From Alteraurantiacibacter aquimixticola (GTDB taxonomy: Bacteria; Pseudomonadota; Alphaproteobacteria; Sphingomonadales; Sphingomonadaceae): DNA of 64,000 nt. Below, in pieces: positions 37,270-45,804 of the stretch. Location: contig NZ_SSHH01000004.1 of assembly GCF_004965515.1 (NCBI RefSeq), positions 1 through 64,000 on the forward strand. Direction: 5' to 3'. A model generated the notes under the pieces. The model was not told the DNA's origin and did not search any database. It saw only the letters and a list, made by a program, of their open reading frames with translations. The number at the start of each line of letters is the position of its first letter. The first letter of the stretch is position 1. Made by a program: the position numbers and the translations under genes.

Positions 37270-38430
37270 TCATGCGGCGGCGGCGCGGCGCATTGCCATC
37301 GCCCATGTCCCGCGCGTAGCCGCGCGCCAGAGCCATTCGAGCGGGCCGTAGCGGAAGTGGCGGAACCACAATGCGGCAAGCGCCATCTGGACGGCGAAGA
37401 ACACCATGCCCCACGCCAGCGCCTCGGCATGAGAGATACGATTCCACAGGCCCAGCCCATATCCGTAGAAGACCGGAACCGCGATCAGCGACTGGCCGAT
37501 ATAGAGCGTCAGCGTCATCCGCCCCGCCGGCGCGAGCCATTCGAGAATAGGGCGCAAAGCCGTCTGCCACAGCAATACGAAAGCGGCGACCTGGAAGGCG
37601 GTGGCGGGGAGCGCGGTCCATTGACCCACCTGCCATTCGCGAACTTGTGCCTGTTCGGGCGCTCCGGCGATATTCTCCAGAACGGAAGGCAGCAGCCATG
37701 TGGTCGCCGCCCAGATCGCCGCGGAGGCCAGCAGGATACCGAACCAGAAGCGCAGCCGCTCCCCGGCATCGGCAAACCAGCCGCGCCTTTTCGCCACCAT
37801 GCCGACAAGGAACAGGCCGACGATTTCGGTCACGCGCCCGGCCTCGAGATAGAAGGACCACTTGCCGACCGAGCCCGGGCCGAGATTGTCGGCGGCAACC
37901 TGCCAGGGCGTTCCCTCCGCCAGCGTGGGCAGGCTACCCCAGCTGAAATAGAGCGGGTCCGCCACCGCCCAGCCATGCCCTTGCCCCGCTGCCCACAGGC
38001 GCAGCAATTGCGGCAGTTGGAGGAAGGCGAGCGCCGCCACGATCAGCAGCGTGCGATCTGAACGGACGCGGTCGAACGGGACCAGCAGCAGGCCGACCAG
38101 CGCCAGTACCTGCAAGATGTCACCGCGATAGAACAGCACGTGAAAGGTGCCGAAAGCGAACAGCAGCACCAGCCGCCATGCGAAGCGCCAGGTGTAATCG
38201 CCGCCCCGCACGCGCTCATTGTCCATGATCGTGGCGAAGCTGAAACCGAACAGCAGCGCGAAGATCGCGAAGGCCTTGCTGCCGAACAGGGCAAAGGTGC
38301 CATCGAACCAGGCATCGGGCTGCGGATCGAGCCAGGCGAGCTCGAACCGCTCCACGCAATGGACCAGGAACAATCCCAGCAGCGCGAAGCCGCGCAAGGC
38401 ATCGACCATCTCTATCCGGCGTTGCGGCAT
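37270..38430 (-). CDS. DUF418-domain integral membrane protein (YeiB-like)
   Basis: A 386-residue protein with about ten hydrophobic segments. It starts MPQRRIEMVDALRGFALLGL, the acyltransferase-3-like DUF1624/DUF418 signature, with VHCVERFEL after it. The C-terminal DUF418 part is GRMTLTLYIGQSLIAVPVFY and FRYGPLEWLWRAAT. YeiB-type proteins are membrane proteins of unclear function, perhaps transporting or modifying small molecules. The start at 38430 fits the family. Confidence 0.9.
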   Translation of the reverse strand: MPQRRIEMVDALRGFALLGLFLVHCVERFELAWLDPQPDAWFDGTFALFGSKAFAIFALLFGFSFATIMDNERVRGGDYTWRFAWRLVLLFAFGTFHVLFYRGDILQVLALVGLLLVPFDRVRSDRTLLIVAALAFLQLPQLLRLWAAGQGHGWAVADPLYFSWGSLPTLAEGTPWQVAADNLGPGSVGKWSFYLEAGRVTEIVGLFLVGMVAKRRGWFADAGERLRFWFGILLASAAIWAATTWLLPSVLENIAGAPEQAQVREWQVGQWTALPATAFQVAAFVLLWQTALRPILEWLAPAGRMTLTLYIGQSLIAVPVFYGYGLGLWNRISHAEALAWGMVFFAVQMALAALWFRHFRYGPLEWLWRAATRGTWAMAMRRAAAA

Positions 38431-38483
38431 CGTCCCTCTCCCGGCTTTTCTGGTAGCGCTACCATGGCCGGGCGGAGGAGGCC

Positions 38484-38523
38484 ACGAAAAAGGGGCGGCA
38501 CCTCGCGGCACCGCCCCCTCTTT
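38484..38523 (-). terminator. Rho-independent terminator of the MetE-like gene
   Basis: On the minus strand, GGGGCGG pairs with CCGCCCC around an internal loop and is followed by TTTTT. It lies 20 bp after the MetE-like stop codon. Confidence 0.8.
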
Positions 38524-38542
38524 CATTTGCGGGAGGAAAGGA

Positions 38543-39673
38543 TCAGGCGTCGACCGACACCTTGCCCCACACTTCCTCGGCCACTTCCACGCAGAGGCGG
38601 ATCTTGTCCGCCTGCTGTTCGGTGGTGATGTCATTGCCATGCACCGTGCTGGCAAAGCCGCATTGCGGGCTGAGCGCCAGCTGGTCGAGATCGGCATATT
38701 TGCATGCCTCGTCGATGCGGCGCTTGATATCGTCCTTGGTCTCCAGATCGCCCAGCTTGGTGGTGACGAGGCCGAGCACCACGGTCTTGCCCTTGGGCAG
38801 GAACCGCAAAGGCGCGAAATCGCCCGAGCGGGGATCGTCATATTCAAGGAAGAAGGCGTCGATATCGAGCTCGTTGAACATGATCTCCGCCACCGGCTCA
38901 TAGCCGCCTTCCGCCGCCCAGCTGGAGCGGAAGTTGCCGCGGCACAGGTGGATTGCGCGGATCATGTCGGCAGGCGCGGATGCGAAGCTGTCATTGATGA
39001 GCTTGGCATATTGCCGCGTCGTCGCATCGGGATCGAGGCCGCGCTTGGCGGCATCTGCGCGCTGCTCGTCATCGCACAGATAGGCGAGGTTGGTGTCGTC
39101 CATCTGGATGTAACGGCAGCCCGCATCGACCAGGCTGTCCACCTCGGCGCGATAAGCGGCGGCGACATCGGCATAGAACTCGTCCATCTCGGGATAGACG
39201 TCCTCGGGAATACCCGAACGGCCGGCGCGGAAATGCAGCATGGTGGGCGAAGGGATCGCCACCTTGGGCATGCAGTCGGCGGAAACCTTGGAAGCGAGAT
39301 ACTGGTAATCGGCCAGCTGGATCGGCTTCTGGTGCGCGATCTTGCCGGTCACCACCATCACCGGCGGGGCGAAGGACACATCCTTGCCGGCATCGTTCTT
39401 GAAGGCTTTCTTCAGCCCCCCGCGCTCTTCCACGCCCGCCAGCTGCAGCAGGAAATCGGTATGGAAGAAATAGCGGCGGAATTCGCCATCGGTGATGGCC
39501 TTGAGGCCGAGGTCCTGCTGCCAGGAAACGAGCTCGGCAATCGCCGCGTCCTCGATGGCGCGCAGGTCCGCATAGGAGATGTTGTCGGCGGCGCGATGCT
39601 GGCGCGCCTCGATCACCTCACGCGGGCGGAGGAACGAGCCGACATGGTCGGCGCGCGAAGGCAGTTTGGTCAT
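38543..39673 (-). CDS. Short cobalamin-independent methionine synthase-family protein (MetE C-terminal type)
   Basis: A 376-residue TIM-barrel methyltransferase corresponding only to the catalytic half of MetE (about 750 residues). Zn ligands appear to be His and Cys in IRAIHLCRGNFRSSW, Glu in FFLEYDDPRSGDF and Cys in LALSPQCGFAS. The homocysteine region is DGEFRRYFFH, and YIQMDDTNLAYL is also conserved. It may accept methyl groups from 5-methyl-tetrahydrofolate or another donor. Next to a LigM-type demethylase this would be a methyl sink; that is inference. A palindromic site lies just upstream of the start at 39673. Confidence 0.87.
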   Translation of the reverse strand: MTKLPSRADHVGSFLRPREVIEARQHRAADNISYADLRAIEDAAIAELVSWQQDLGLKAITDGEFRRYFFHTDFLLQLAGVEERGGLKKAFKNDAGKDVSFAPPVMVVTGKIAHQKPIQLADYQYLASKVSADCMPKVAIPSPTMLHFRAGRSGIPEDVYPEMDEFYADVAAAYRAEVDSLVDAGCRYIQMDDTNLAYLCDDEQRADAAKRGLDPDATTRQYAKLINDSFASAPADMIRAIHLCRGNFRSSWAAEGGYEPVAEIMFNELDIDAFFLEYDDPRSGDFAPLRFLPKGKTVVLGLVTTKLGDLETKDDIKRRIDEACKYADLDQLALSPQCGFASTVHGNDITTEQQADKIRLCVEVAEEVWGKVSVDA

Positions 39674-39692
39674 TGTAGTTTTGTCCTGTCTA

Positions 39693-39707
39693 AACAAAGT
39701 GTTTGTT
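39693..39707. promoter_or_regulatory. Palindromic operator candidate upstream of the MetE-like gene
   Basis: AACAAA-GTG-TTTGTT is a perfect 6-bp inverted repeat with a 3-bp spacer, 20 bp before the MetE-like start codon. A TetR-like repressor site is plausible. Confidence 0.5.
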
Positions 39708-39850
39708 AGACCAGGGTCATGACGCGGGCTCGCGCTCGACTGGACAGGCCGCGCATACTCCAGATCCTCCCCGGCGCGCAAGACGCTATGTGCAGCTGCG
39801 AAGGCGGCGGGCACGGACGAAAATGGGTCTTGATCGCGCCACCCGGCTTA

Positions 39851-39865
39851 GTATGCACCGCATAC
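39851..39865. promoter_or_regulatory. GTATG-N5-CATAC operator-like site (site 1)
   Basis: The perfect 5-bp inverted repeat GTATG-CACCG-CATAC is followed by AAA and lies 47 bp before the alcohol dehydrogenase start. The same arms and spacer length occur in the ligM promoter region at 51258-51278. Confidence 0.55.
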
Positions 39866-39911
39866 AAATGGCGCGCGTCTTTCGGGTAGCGGCGCCAAGG
39901 GGAGAGAGAAG

Positions 39912-42038
39912 ATGACCATCCGCAACTGGTTTGCAGCCGCTTCCATGGCGCTGGCCCTGGCGGCCTGCGGCGACAATGCGATCGAAGGCGGGATCGACAA
40001 TGCCCGCCTCGTGAACGCAGCGCAGGATCCGGCCAACTGGATCAGCTATGGCCGCGACTATGCGGAACAGCGCTTCAGCCCGCTCGACCAGATCAATGCG
40101 GAGAATGTGGGTGAGCTGGGCCTCGCCTGGTTTGCGGACATGGACACGTCGCGCGGGCAGGAAGCCACACCGCTGGTGATGGATGGCCGCCTCTACACCA
40201 CCACCGCATGGTCCAAGGTGAAAGCCTATGACGCGAAGACCGGCGCGGTGCTGTGGGAATACGATCCCGAGGTTCCGGGCGAGACCGGCGTCAAGGCCTG
40301 CTGCGACGTCGTCAATCGCGGCCTCGCCGCGTGGGGCGACCGGCTGTTCCTCGGCACGCTGGATGGCCGCCTGATCGCGCTCGATCGTGAGACGGGCGAG
40401 GAAATCTGGTCCGAAGTCACCGTCGACCAGTCCAAGGCCTACACCATCACCGGCGCGCCGCGCGTGATCGATGGCAAGGTGCTGATCGGCAATGGCGGCG
40501 CCGAATATGGCGTGCGCGGCTATGTTAGTGCCTATGATGCCGAGGATGGCGACATGCTGTGGCGCTTCTACACCGTCCCCGGCGCTCCGGATGAGGCGGA
40601 TGAGGAAAGCGAGGCCATGGCCGCGGCGCGCGAGACCTGGAACGGCGAGTTCTGGGAACTGGGCGGCGGCGGCACCGTGTGGGACGCGATGGCCTATGAC
40701 CCCGATCTCGACCTGCTCTATATCGGCGTCGGCAACGGTAGCCCGTGGAACCAGTCCTATCGCAGCCCCGGCGGCGGCGACAATCTCTACCTCTCCAGCA
40801 TCGTCGCGCTGCGGCCCGAGACGGGCGACTATGTCTGGCACTACCAGACCACGCCGGGCGAGACCTGGGACTTCACCGCCACGCAGCACATCATGCTGGC
40901 CGACATGGAGATCGACGGGCGCACGCGGCAGGTGCTGATGCAGGCACCGAAGAACGGCTTCTTCTACGTCATCGACCGCGCGACGGGTGAGCTGATCAGC
41001 GCGAATAACTACGTGCCGATGAACTGGGCGACGGGCGTCGACATGGAAACCGGCCGCCCGATCGAAGTGCCCGCGGCACGCTATGGCGAGACCGGAATCC
41101 CCTTCGTCTCCACCCCCGGCGCGGGCGGTGCGCATAACTGGCACCCGATGGCGTTCCATCCGGGCGAGGGGCTGGTCTATATCCCCGCAATCGAGGCGGG
41201 CTTCCCCTATGTGCCCGAAGCCGATTGGGAGCCGGACACGGCGCGCGGCTTCAATGTCGGCGTGGACATGGCGGCAGGCGCGCTGCCCGCGGACGAAGCG
41301 ATCCGCGAAGCATCGGTCGCCGGGACGAAAGGCGCGCTGATCGCCTGGGACCCGGTCACGCAGACCGAGCGCTGGCGGGTGCAATATCCCGGCCCGTGGA
41401 ATGGCGGCGTCCTCGCTACCGGTGGCGGACTGGTGTTCCAGGGCACGGCGGGCGGCCAGTTCAAGGCCTTTGCCGCCGGTGACGGCAGCGAGCTATGGTC
41501 CTTCCCGGCGCAGACCGGCGTGGTCGCCCCGGCGGTGACCTATACCGTCGATGGCGAGCAATATGTCGCGGTCATGGCCGGCTGGGGCGGCATCTGGGCG
41601 CTGGCACCCGGCGGCATCCTCAACGAGACGTCCGGCCCCGTGCCCAATATCTCGCGCCTGCTGGTGTTCAAGCTGGGAGCGAGCGGCGAATTGCCGCCAG
41701 CCCCGCCGCTGCAACGCCGCCCGATCGATCCGCCCCCCTTCCGCGGCAGCGAGGAGCAGCTGGCCAGCGGCAACTATGCCTATGGCCGCTATTGCGGGCA
41801 GTGCCATGGCGATGCCGCGATCGGCTCCACCGTGCTGCCCGATCTGCGCCGCAGCGCAGTGCTCGACAATGGCGATACCTGGATGCAGATCGTCCATGAC
41901 GGCGCGCTCGGTTTCAACGGCATGGCCGGTTTCTCGGACTCGCTGTCGGCTGACGAAGTGGAGGCGATCCGTCAGTATGTGATCTTCCGCGCCAACCAGG
42001 ACAAGGAGCTGGGAGGCCTCGGCCTGCAGGGCTCCTGA
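39912..42038 (+). CDS. PQQ-dependent quinohemoprotein alcohol dehydrogenase
   Basis: A 708-residue periplasmic dehydrogenase. A signal with lipobox LAAC (about 16-19) is followed by the eight-bladed PQQ propeller with WISYGRDYAEQRFSPLDQI, the vicinal Cys pair GVKACCDVVNRG, the catalytic region GETWDFTATQH, and W-motifs. A C-terminal cytochrome c domain carries CGQCH at about residues 624-628, so electrons pass to haem c. It would oxidise primary alcohols to aldehydes; with the following aldehyde dehydrogenase this makes alcohol to acid. PQQ synthesis genes are not in the window. The start ATG follows GGGGAGAGAGAAG. Confidence 0.93.
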   Translation: MTIRNWFAAASMALALAACGDNAIEGGIDNARLVNAAQDPANWISYGRDYAEQRFSPLDQINAENVGELGLAWFADMDTSRGQEATPLVMDGRLYTTTAWSKVKAYDAKTGAVLWEYDPEVPGETGVKACCDVVNRGLAAWGDRLFLGTLDGRLIALDRETGEEIWSEVTVDQSKAYTITGAPRVIDGKVLIGNGGAEYGVRGYVSAYDAEDGDMLWRFYTVPGAPDEADEESEAMAAARETWNGEFWELGGGGTVWDAMAYDPDLDLLYIGVGNGSPWNQSYRSPGGGDNLYLSSIVALRPETGDYVWHYQTTPGETWDFTATQHIMLADMEIDGRTRQVLMQAPKNGFFYVIDRATGELISANNYVPMNWATGVDMETGRPIEVPAARYGETGIPFVSTPGAGGAHNWHPMAFHPGEGLVYIPAIEAGFPYVPEADWEPDTARGFNVGVDMAAGALPADEAIREASVAGTKGALIAWDPVTQTERWRVQYPGPWNGGVLATGGGLVFQGTAGGQFKAFAAGDGSELWSFPAQTGVVAPAVTYTVDGEQYVAVMAGWGGIWALAPGGILNETSGPVPNISRLLVFKLGASGELPPAPPLQRRPIDPPPFRGSEEQLASGNYAYGRYCGQCHGDAAIGSTVLPDLRRSAVLDNGDTWMQIVHDGALGFNGMAGFSDSLSADEVEAIRQYVIFRANQDKELGGLGLQGS

Positions 42039-42044
42039 CACACT

Positions 42045-42083
42045 CGATCAAGCTGGCGATCGTAACGATCGTTAACTTGATCG
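42045..42083. promoter_or_regulatory. Nested palindromes with TAACGATCGTTA core (site 3)
   Basis: The outer arms CGATCAAG (42045-42052) and CTTGATCG (42076-42083) enclose the perfect 12-bp palindrome TAACGATCGTTA (42063-42074). It lies between the alcohol dehydrogenase and the aldehyde dehydrogenase, 109 bp before the latter's start. Confidence 0.6.
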
Positions 42084-42191
42084 CAGCGCGATAGGCAGCC
42101 ATAGGCTGATTTGGTAAACACCCGCGCGTGGACTCGCTTTAGAGTCGTTTTCACGCCGAATGACGCGAATTTTTGGAGAGGAAGCCCCGTC

Positions 42192-43706
42192 ATGAACGAA
42201 GTCACCACCATCGACCGCACGCAGCGCGAATATTCCGAAGCCGCCAAGAAGGCGCTCGCGCGCAAGCCGCAGCTCTATATCAACGGCGAATGGGTCGACA
42301 GCTCGGGCGATGCCACGATCGACGTGGAGGACCCGTCCTCGGGCAAGGTCATCTCCAGCTTCGTCGAAGCGACGGACAAGGACATCGACCGTGCCGTCGC
42401 CGCCGCACGCGCCGCGTTCGACGATGGCCGCTGGCGCAACCTGCCGCCGATCGTCCGCGAAAAGACCATGCACGCCATCGCCGACCTGATCGAAGCCCAT
42501 GCCGACGAGCTGGCCGAGCTGGAAGCGATCGACGTGGGCAAGCCCAAGGGCATGGCCGCCGTGGTCGACGTGCCGGGCGCCGCCGCTCACTTCCGCTACA
42601 TGGCGGGCTGGGCCGGCAAGGTCGGCGGCGAAACGCTGCCCCCCTATTCCATGCCCGGCGGCATGATGTTCGCCTATACGCTGAAGGAGCCGGTTGGCGT
42701 CTGCGCGCAGATCGTGCCTTGGAACTTCCCGCTGCTGATGGCCTGCCTCAAGATCGCTCCGGCGCTGGCCGCAGGCTGCACCACCATCCTGAAGCCCGCC
42801 GAACAGACCAGCCTCACCGCGCTGCGTCTTGCCGACCTGATCCACGAAGCCGGCGTTCCCGCGGGCGTGGTGAACTTCGTCACCGGCTATGGCCACACCG
42901 GCGGTGACCGCCTGGTGAAGCACCCGGACGTCGACAAGGTCGCCTTCACCGGCTCGACCGAGATCGGAAAGCTGATCAACCGCAATGCCACCGACACGCT
43001 GAAGCACGTCACCCTCGAACTGGGCGGCAAGAGCCCGGTGGTGGTGATGCCCGATGTGGACGTTGCCGAAACCGCCCCCGGCGTCAGCCAAGCGATCTTC
43101 TTCAATTCGGGCCAGGTCTGCGTCGCCGGTTCGCGCCTCTATGCGCACAAGTCGGTGTTCGACAAGGTCGTGGAAGGCATGGCCGAAACCAAGGACTTCT
43201 GGGCCCCGCGCCCCTCGCTCGATCCGGCAGGTCATATGGGGCCGCTGGTCAGCAAGGAACAGCATGAGCGCGTGCTCGGCTATATCGAGGCTGGCAAGCG
43301 CGATGGCGCATCGGTGCTGATGGGTGGCGACGTCCCGTCCTCCGATGGCGGCTATTACGTCAACCCCACTATCCTCACCGATGTTAACCCGCAGATGAGC
43401 GTCGTGCGCGAGGAGATCTTCGGCCCCGTCGTCGTCGCCCAGCGCTTCGAGGATCTCGACGAGGTGGTGAAGGACGCCAATGACACGCAATACGGCCTCG
43501 CCGCCGGCGTGTGGACCAAGGACGCTTCGGCCGCCCACCAGATCGCTGCCAAGCTGCAGGCCGGCACCGTGTGGATCAACTGCCACGCGATGATCGACCC
43601 GGCGCTGCCCTTCGGCGGCTACAAGGAAAGCGGCATCGGCCACGAACAGGGCCGCCTGGGCCTCGAAGCCTATATGGAGACCAAATCGGTCATCATGAAG
43701 CTGTGA
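42192..43706 (+). CDS. Aldehyde dehydrogenase
   Basis: A 504-residue NAD(P)-dependent aldehyde dehydrogenase, full length. Motifs are VPWNFPLLMACLKIAPALAAGC, FTGSTEIGKLI, the catalytic Glu in LELGGKSPVVV, the catalytic Cys in FFNSGQVCVAGSRL, and the C-terminal EEIFGPVV and PFGGYKESG. It is closest in layout to phenylacetaldehyde/betaine-aldehyde types. ATG 42192 is preceded by GGAGAGGAAG. With the upstream alcohol dehydrogenase it can convert an alcohol to the acid; the nested palindrome suggests separate control. Confidence 0.93.
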   Translation: MNEVTTIDRTQREYSEAAKKALARKPQLYINGEWVDSSGDATIDVEDPSSGKVISSFVEATDKDIDRAVAAARAAFDDGRWRNLPPIVREKTMHAIADLIEAHADELAELEAIDVGKPKGMAAVVDVPGAAAHFRYMAGWAGKVGGETLPPYSMPGGMMFAYTLKEPVGVCAQIVPWNFPLLMACLKIAPALAAGCTTILKPAEQTSLTALRLADLIHEAGVPAGVVNFVTGYGHTGGDRLVKHPDVDKVAFTGSTEIGKLINRNATDTLKHVTLELGGKSPVVVMPDVDVAETAPGVSQAIFFNSGQVCVAGSRLYAHKSVFDKVVEGMAETKDFWAPRPSLDPAGHMGPLVSKEQHERVLGYIEAGKRDGASVLMGGDVPSSDGGYYVNPTILTDVNPQMSVVREEIFGPVVVAQRFEDLDEVVKDANDTQYGLAAGVWTKDASAAHQIAAKLQAGTVWINCHAMIDPALPFGGYKESGIGHEQGRLGLEAYMETKSVIMKL

Positions 43707-43749
43707 TCGGCTGACCGGAATGGGGAGCCTATGCGCTCCCCACTCTTCC

Positions 43750-43840
43750 CCGCTTGTGCTGAGCTTGTCGAAGCACCGCTTTTTCTTCTAGCTCACAGAG
43801 GAAGCGAAATACGGTCCTTCGACAAGCTCAGCACGAGCGG
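43750..43840. repeat. Dispersed inverted repeat, family B (copy 2)
   Basis: The arms GCTGAGCTTGTCGAAG and CTTCGACAAGCTCAGC, with outer ends CCGCTTGTG and CACGAGCGG, are related to the copy at 19267-19357. It lies between the aldehyde dehydrogenase and the DMP19-type gene. Confidence 0.85.
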
Positions 43841-43861
43841 TTTCATCGCGAGGTACTATTA

Positions 43862-44476
43862 GTGGCCAAGGTCCCTTGCGCGGAATGCGGTGCAATGATT
43901 CTTCCCGCTACTGCCGAGAGTACCGGCGGCATTTGCATGGCCTGTAAGCAAGGCATTCGCAAAAGCATGGAGGAATCGCGCGAGTTCTATAAAAAGCTCA
44001 AAGAGTATGATCCCGTCCGAGAGCTTTGGGTCTCGCTCGTGAAACGCTCATCACATGATCCATCGCTTCGGGACTGGTCGAGGTCGGAAGCAAGGTATTT
44101 TGCCGTCGGCCTTCTCGAGGGTCAAATCTTTAACGGCGGATTTGATCAGTACTTCTCGAATTCGTCAGGCGACTATTATGAAGAAGCCGTCTGCGGTCTC
44201 GAAGAAATAGGAGCGACCGATGCGCTGGCCTTGCTGCACGATGCGGTACGTTTGATTTTCGGAGAACATCAGCCGCCGAAGGCGCAGTCGGAGCGCTGGG
44301 ATCTAATGAAGCGCTTACAGCACACGTCGATAAACCGGAACTTGGAAGCAATTCGTTCTAGGGCTCTCGACGAGTTGGACCGAGCCTTTTACGAGATCTC
44401 GACACCATTATCGGACTCGCTCCTCAACTATGCCAAGGCGCAGGGCTTGATCGCGCCGTTTGAACAGGAATCCTGA
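43862..44476 (+). CDS. DMP19/DUF4375-family protein with N-terminal zinc ribbon
   Basis: A 204-residue protein. The N-terminus has two Cys pairs (KVPCAECGAMI and GICMACKQG), a zinc-ribbon-like hook. The middle part LLEGQIFNGGFDQYFSNSSGDYYEEAVCGLEEIGA matches DMP19/DUF4375, a family linked to DNA mimicry (DMP19 in Neisseria) and found in many mobile or defence contexts. Codon use is less GC-rich than in its neighbours. GTG start, GCGAGG upstream. Its stop directly abuts the next ATG. Confidence 0.8.
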   Translation: MAKVPCAECGAMILPATAESTGGICMACKQGIRKSMEESREFYKKLKEYDPVRELWVSLVKRSSHDPSLRDWSRSEARYFAVGLLEGQIFNGGFDQYFSNSSGDYYEEAVCGLEEIGATDALALLHDAVRLIFGEHQPPKAQSERWDLMKRLQHTSINRNLEAIRSRALDELDRAFYEISTPLSDSLLNYAKAQGLIAPFEQES

Positions 44477-45349
44477 ATGCCCATCGACCTGAACAAGATC
44501 CGCGCCATCGACGTGCATGTCCACGCCGAGATTTCCTGCCACGATCCGGAAGACCCGGTGATGGGCAAGTTCTTCGATGCGGCCTCCGCCTATTTCAAGG
44601 CCCCGCGCGAGCGGCCGAAGATGCCGGAAATCTGCGAGCTCTATCGCGAGGCGAATATCGCCTTCTGCATGTTCACCGTCGATTGCGAGAGCGGCATGGG
44701 CGCCAAGCGCGTCTCCAATTACGAGGTGGCGGAGGTCGCCGCCAAGAACGATGACGTCTGCATCCCCTTCGCCAGCATCGATCCGCACAAGGGCAAATAT
44801 GGTGCGCGCGAGGCGATCGATTTGATCGAGAACCACGGCGTGAAGGGCTTCAAGTTCCACGGCATCGCGCAGAACGCGCATCCGGCGGACAAGATGGGCT
44901 ATCCGATCTATGAGGTCATCAACGAATACAAGCTGCCCGCCATCTTCCACACCGGCCATTCGGGCATGGGCACGGGCATGCGCGGCGGCGGCGGCATGCG
45001 CCTGAAATATGGCCAGCCTATTCTGGTCGACGATGTCGCGGTGGACTTCCCCGACATGAAGATCATCCTCGCCCATCCCAGCTGGCCCTGGGTGGATGAG
45101 AGCCTGTCGATGGCGCTGCACAAGACCAATGTCTTCATCGACCTTTCCGGCTGGAGCCCGAAATACTTCCCCAAGCAGGTGATCCAGTATGCGAACACCC
45201 AGCTGAAGCATAAGATGCTCTTCGGCACGGACTTCCCGCTGATCCACCCGGACAAGTGGATGGCCGCCGCCAAGGACGTGGGCTTCAAGGAAGAAGTCAT
45301 GCCCGGCATCATGAAGGACAATGCCGCAAAGGTGCTGGGGCTGGCGTGA
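44477..45349 (+). CDS. Amidohydrolase-family protein
   Basis: A 290-residue amidohydrolase-2-type enzyme. The metal-binding DVHVH is near residue 12, and further sites are GFKFHGIAQNAHPA, IFHTGHSGM, IILAHPSWPW and MLFGTDFPLIHPDKW. It belongs to the branch that includes decarboxylases and the LigJ/LigI relatives. Its ATG directly follows the DMP19 stop, and its stop overlaps the next start by 4 nt. Substrate unknown, but probably an aromatic or pyrone acid. Confidence 0.9.
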   Translation: MPIDLNKIRAIDVHVHAEISCHDPEDPVMGKFFDAASAYFKAPRERPKMPEICELYREANIAFCMFTVDCESGMGAKRVSNYEVAEVAAKNDDVCIPFASIDPHKGKYGAREAIDLIENHGVKGFKFHGIAQNAHPADKMGYPIYEVINEYKLPAIFHTGHSGMGTGMRGGGGMRLKYGQPILVDDVAVDFPDMKIILAHPSWPWVDESLSMALHKTNVFIDLSGWSPKYFPKQVIQYANTQLKHKMLFGTDFPLIHPDKWMAAAKDVGFKEEVMPGIMKDNAAKVLGLA

Positions 45350-45804
45350 GCGACCCGACCGACATCCGCAACTGGCTGCGGCTGTCGGACCGCGTGACCA
45401 CATCGGGCAAGCTCGAACCGGCCGACCCGCAAAGGCTGGCGGACATGGGCGTCAAACGCGTGATCAATCTCGCGCTGGCCGATCACCCGGAAGCACTGCC
45501 CGATGCGGATGCCGCGATGGCAGCGGCGGGGCTCGGCTACACGCATATCCCCGTCCCCTTCGATGCACCGGAAGAAGCGCATTACCGCGCCTTCGTCACA
45601 GCGCTCGAAGCGGATGAGGCGCCGGTGCATGTCCATTGCATCATGAATTGGCGTGTCTCGGCCTTCTTCTGCCGCTATCACCGCGAGCGGGGAATGGATG
45701 ACGCCGAGGCCCGCGCCCTGATGCACAAGGTGTGGGACCCGGTCACCATGGATTACGCGAATGCGGACAAATGGGCCGCCTTCGTTGCAGGAGAGGACGA
45801 TTGA
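45346..45804 (+). CDS. Protein tyrosine phosphatase-like protein (DUF442/Blh-type)
   Basis: A 152-residue dual-specificity-phosphatase fold protein. The P-loop is VHVHCIMNWRVSAFF, with HCx5R, and the preceding strand is MGVKRVINLALADH, as in beta-lactamase-hydrolase-like phosphatases. GTG start overlapping the amidohydrolase stop by 4 nt. Its coupling to a catabolic enzyme run is odd; it may hydrolyse a small phosphate or thioester rather than act on proteins. Confidence 0.82.
   Translation: MSDPTDIRNWLRLSDRVTTSGKLEPADPQRLADMGVKRVINLALADHPEALPDADAAMAAAGLGYTHIPVPFDAPEEAHYRAFVTALEADEAPVHVHCIMNWRVSAFFCRYHRERGMDDAEARALMHKVWDPVTMDYANADKWAAFVAGEDD

Noticed and set aside
38431-38901. Upstream extension of the DUF418 gene
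   Set aside because: It lies antisense or out of frame over the MetE-like gene end and a terminator; family similarity starts at 38430.
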